From positions 1 to 36,084 of the forward strand of contig JACYME010000231.1 of the NCBI GenBank assembly GCA_015272155.1: a stretch of DNA of 36,084 nt. The letters run 5' to 3'. This stretch comes from Leptolyngbyaceae cyanobacterium T60_A2020_046. Lineage in GTDB: Bacteria; Cyanobacteriota; Cyanobacteriia; Phormidesmidales; Phormidesmidaceae. A program made the position numbers and the translations under genes. Below are positions 35,531 to 36,084 of this stretch, piece after piece (the first letter of the stretch is position 1; every line of letters begins with the position of its first letter). The notes below the pieces were generated by a model. That model did no database searches. It was not told the origin of the DNA and saw nothing but the letters and a program-made list of their open reading frames with translations.

Positions 35531-35989
35531 TTAGTTGCTGCTGCGAATCATGAAATAGCTGAGCGACAGGGCTAACAGCGCGATCGCGAGGCCAATCAAG
35601 CTGCTGCCCGACACCTTATCGAGATCCAGAATAATGAGCTTTCGACCCACGGCGGTCAGCGCTGTTGCAACCACTAGCTCCACCTGCACAATGTGTTTGC
35701 GGATGTAGGCCGTAATGTTTTCTAGAATTTCCAGCGCAATCAGCACGCTCAAAAAGATGCCGAAAATTTCCGTCAGGGTAGTCTTAAACAGTCCGTGGCT
35801 GTCCATTGTCAGCAGCGATCGATAGAGCACCACCCCCAAATCCACAACGGTGACGAGCACCACCACCACCATCGCGATCGACAAAATGCGCGCAACAATG
35901 CCTTCAACCTGGGCGAGCCGATGAAGAAAAATCTCACTCCGCAAGTTGTGCTCAATACACCGCAAGATCCCGTGGGGCCGTCGCGCCAT
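35531..35989 (-). CDS. PsiE-family inner membrane protein
   Basis: A 152-residue membrane protein resembling the phosphate-starvation-inducible PsiE family. It has a short basic N-terminus, then four hydrophobic helices (SIAMVVVVLVTVVDLGVVLY, LTEIFGIFLSVLIALEILE, VELVVATALTAVGRKLI, LIGLAIALLALSLSYFMI). The loop ENITAYIRKHIVQVE is the typical PsiE segment between helices 2 and 3. Function is unknown; phosphate control is known for E. coli psiE but I see no Pho box here. Start is the ATG at 35989. It lies about 120 bases upstream of the lipase gene on the same strand. Confidence 0.85.
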   Translation of the reverse strand: MARRPHGILRCIEHNLRSEIFLHRLAQVEGIVARILSIAMVVVVLVTVVDLGVVLYRSLLTMDSHGLFKTTLTEIFGIFLSVLIALEILENITAYIRKHIVQVELVVATALTAVGRKLIILDLDKVSGSSLIGLAIALLALSLSYFMIRSSN

Positions 35990-36084
35990 CGTATTTTCTG
36001 CAAAATCCAGTGAAGACTATCCTGCTGAGAGAATAGTGGATTTTGGGATCTGACACCAAGCGGTCTGGCGCGATCGCACTCCCC

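Overview
The window is chromosomal DNA from a cyanobacterium. The evidence is direct: petC and petA (cytochrome b6f), light-dependent protochlorophyllide reductase, a probable thylakoid photosystem I accumulation factor, a GlgA2-type glycogen synthase, several cyanobacterial families of unknown function (DUF3067, DUF3386, DUF4168), and very many copies of the HIP1 octamer GCGATCGC. I see no rRNA, tRNA, CRISPR array or intact mobile element. Most of it is ordinary housekeeping and photosynthesis content in short transcription units on both strands.

Layout. 1-1362: the acidic tail of a probable DnaK followed by a DnaJ-like co-chaperone. 1424-2005: a thioredoxin-fold protein. 2311-2857: a decayed IS1-family transposase. 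3095-4801: a groEL without groES, preceded by a clear CIRCE operator. 5015-7561: a methyltransferase, two dispersed repeats, a YqaA/DedA-type membrane protein and an ExoD-family protein. 7999-9531: a GAF-GAF-GGDEF diguanylate cyclase with an I-site. 9917-12295: divergent DUF3386 and glycogen synthase genes. 12793-14066: small proline-rich, lipoprotein and DUF4168 genes. 14340-15391: PRPP synthase with a strong terminator. 16159-18626: DUF3067, then the petC-petA unit ending in a textbook terminator. 18752-19998: a methyltransferase-like gene and a GNAT gene overlapping by 4 bases. 20166-21134: por, followed by a long hairpin and a stretch of broken coding sequence. 22094-27681: a secreted protein, an Lhr-type helicase, a Uma2-family protein, a small secreted protein and a ribbon-helix-helix/coiled-coil protein. 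28103-32116: murG, a MazG-like pyrophosphohydrolase, the thylakoid protein, a CHRD/PEP-CTERM protein and a lipoprotein, all on the minus strand. 32227-34658: ychF and an FGGY sugar kinase resembling the cyanobacterial D-ribulose kinase. 34756-35989: a lipase-like hydrolase and a PsiE-family membrane protein.

Functional themes are proteostasis (DnaK/DnaJ, GroEL with HrcA/CIRCE control), photosynthetic electron transport and pigment synthesis (petCA, por), central carbon and nucleotide metabolism (glgA, prs, sugar kinase, murG) and c-di-GMP signalling. I found no convincing new multi-gene system. The most unusual content lies between genes: two dispersed repeat families with two copies each, one copy of which supplies the last codons and stop of a lipase gene; a 68-base imperfect hairpin after por; and fossil coding sequence at 2147-2857 and 21625-22142.
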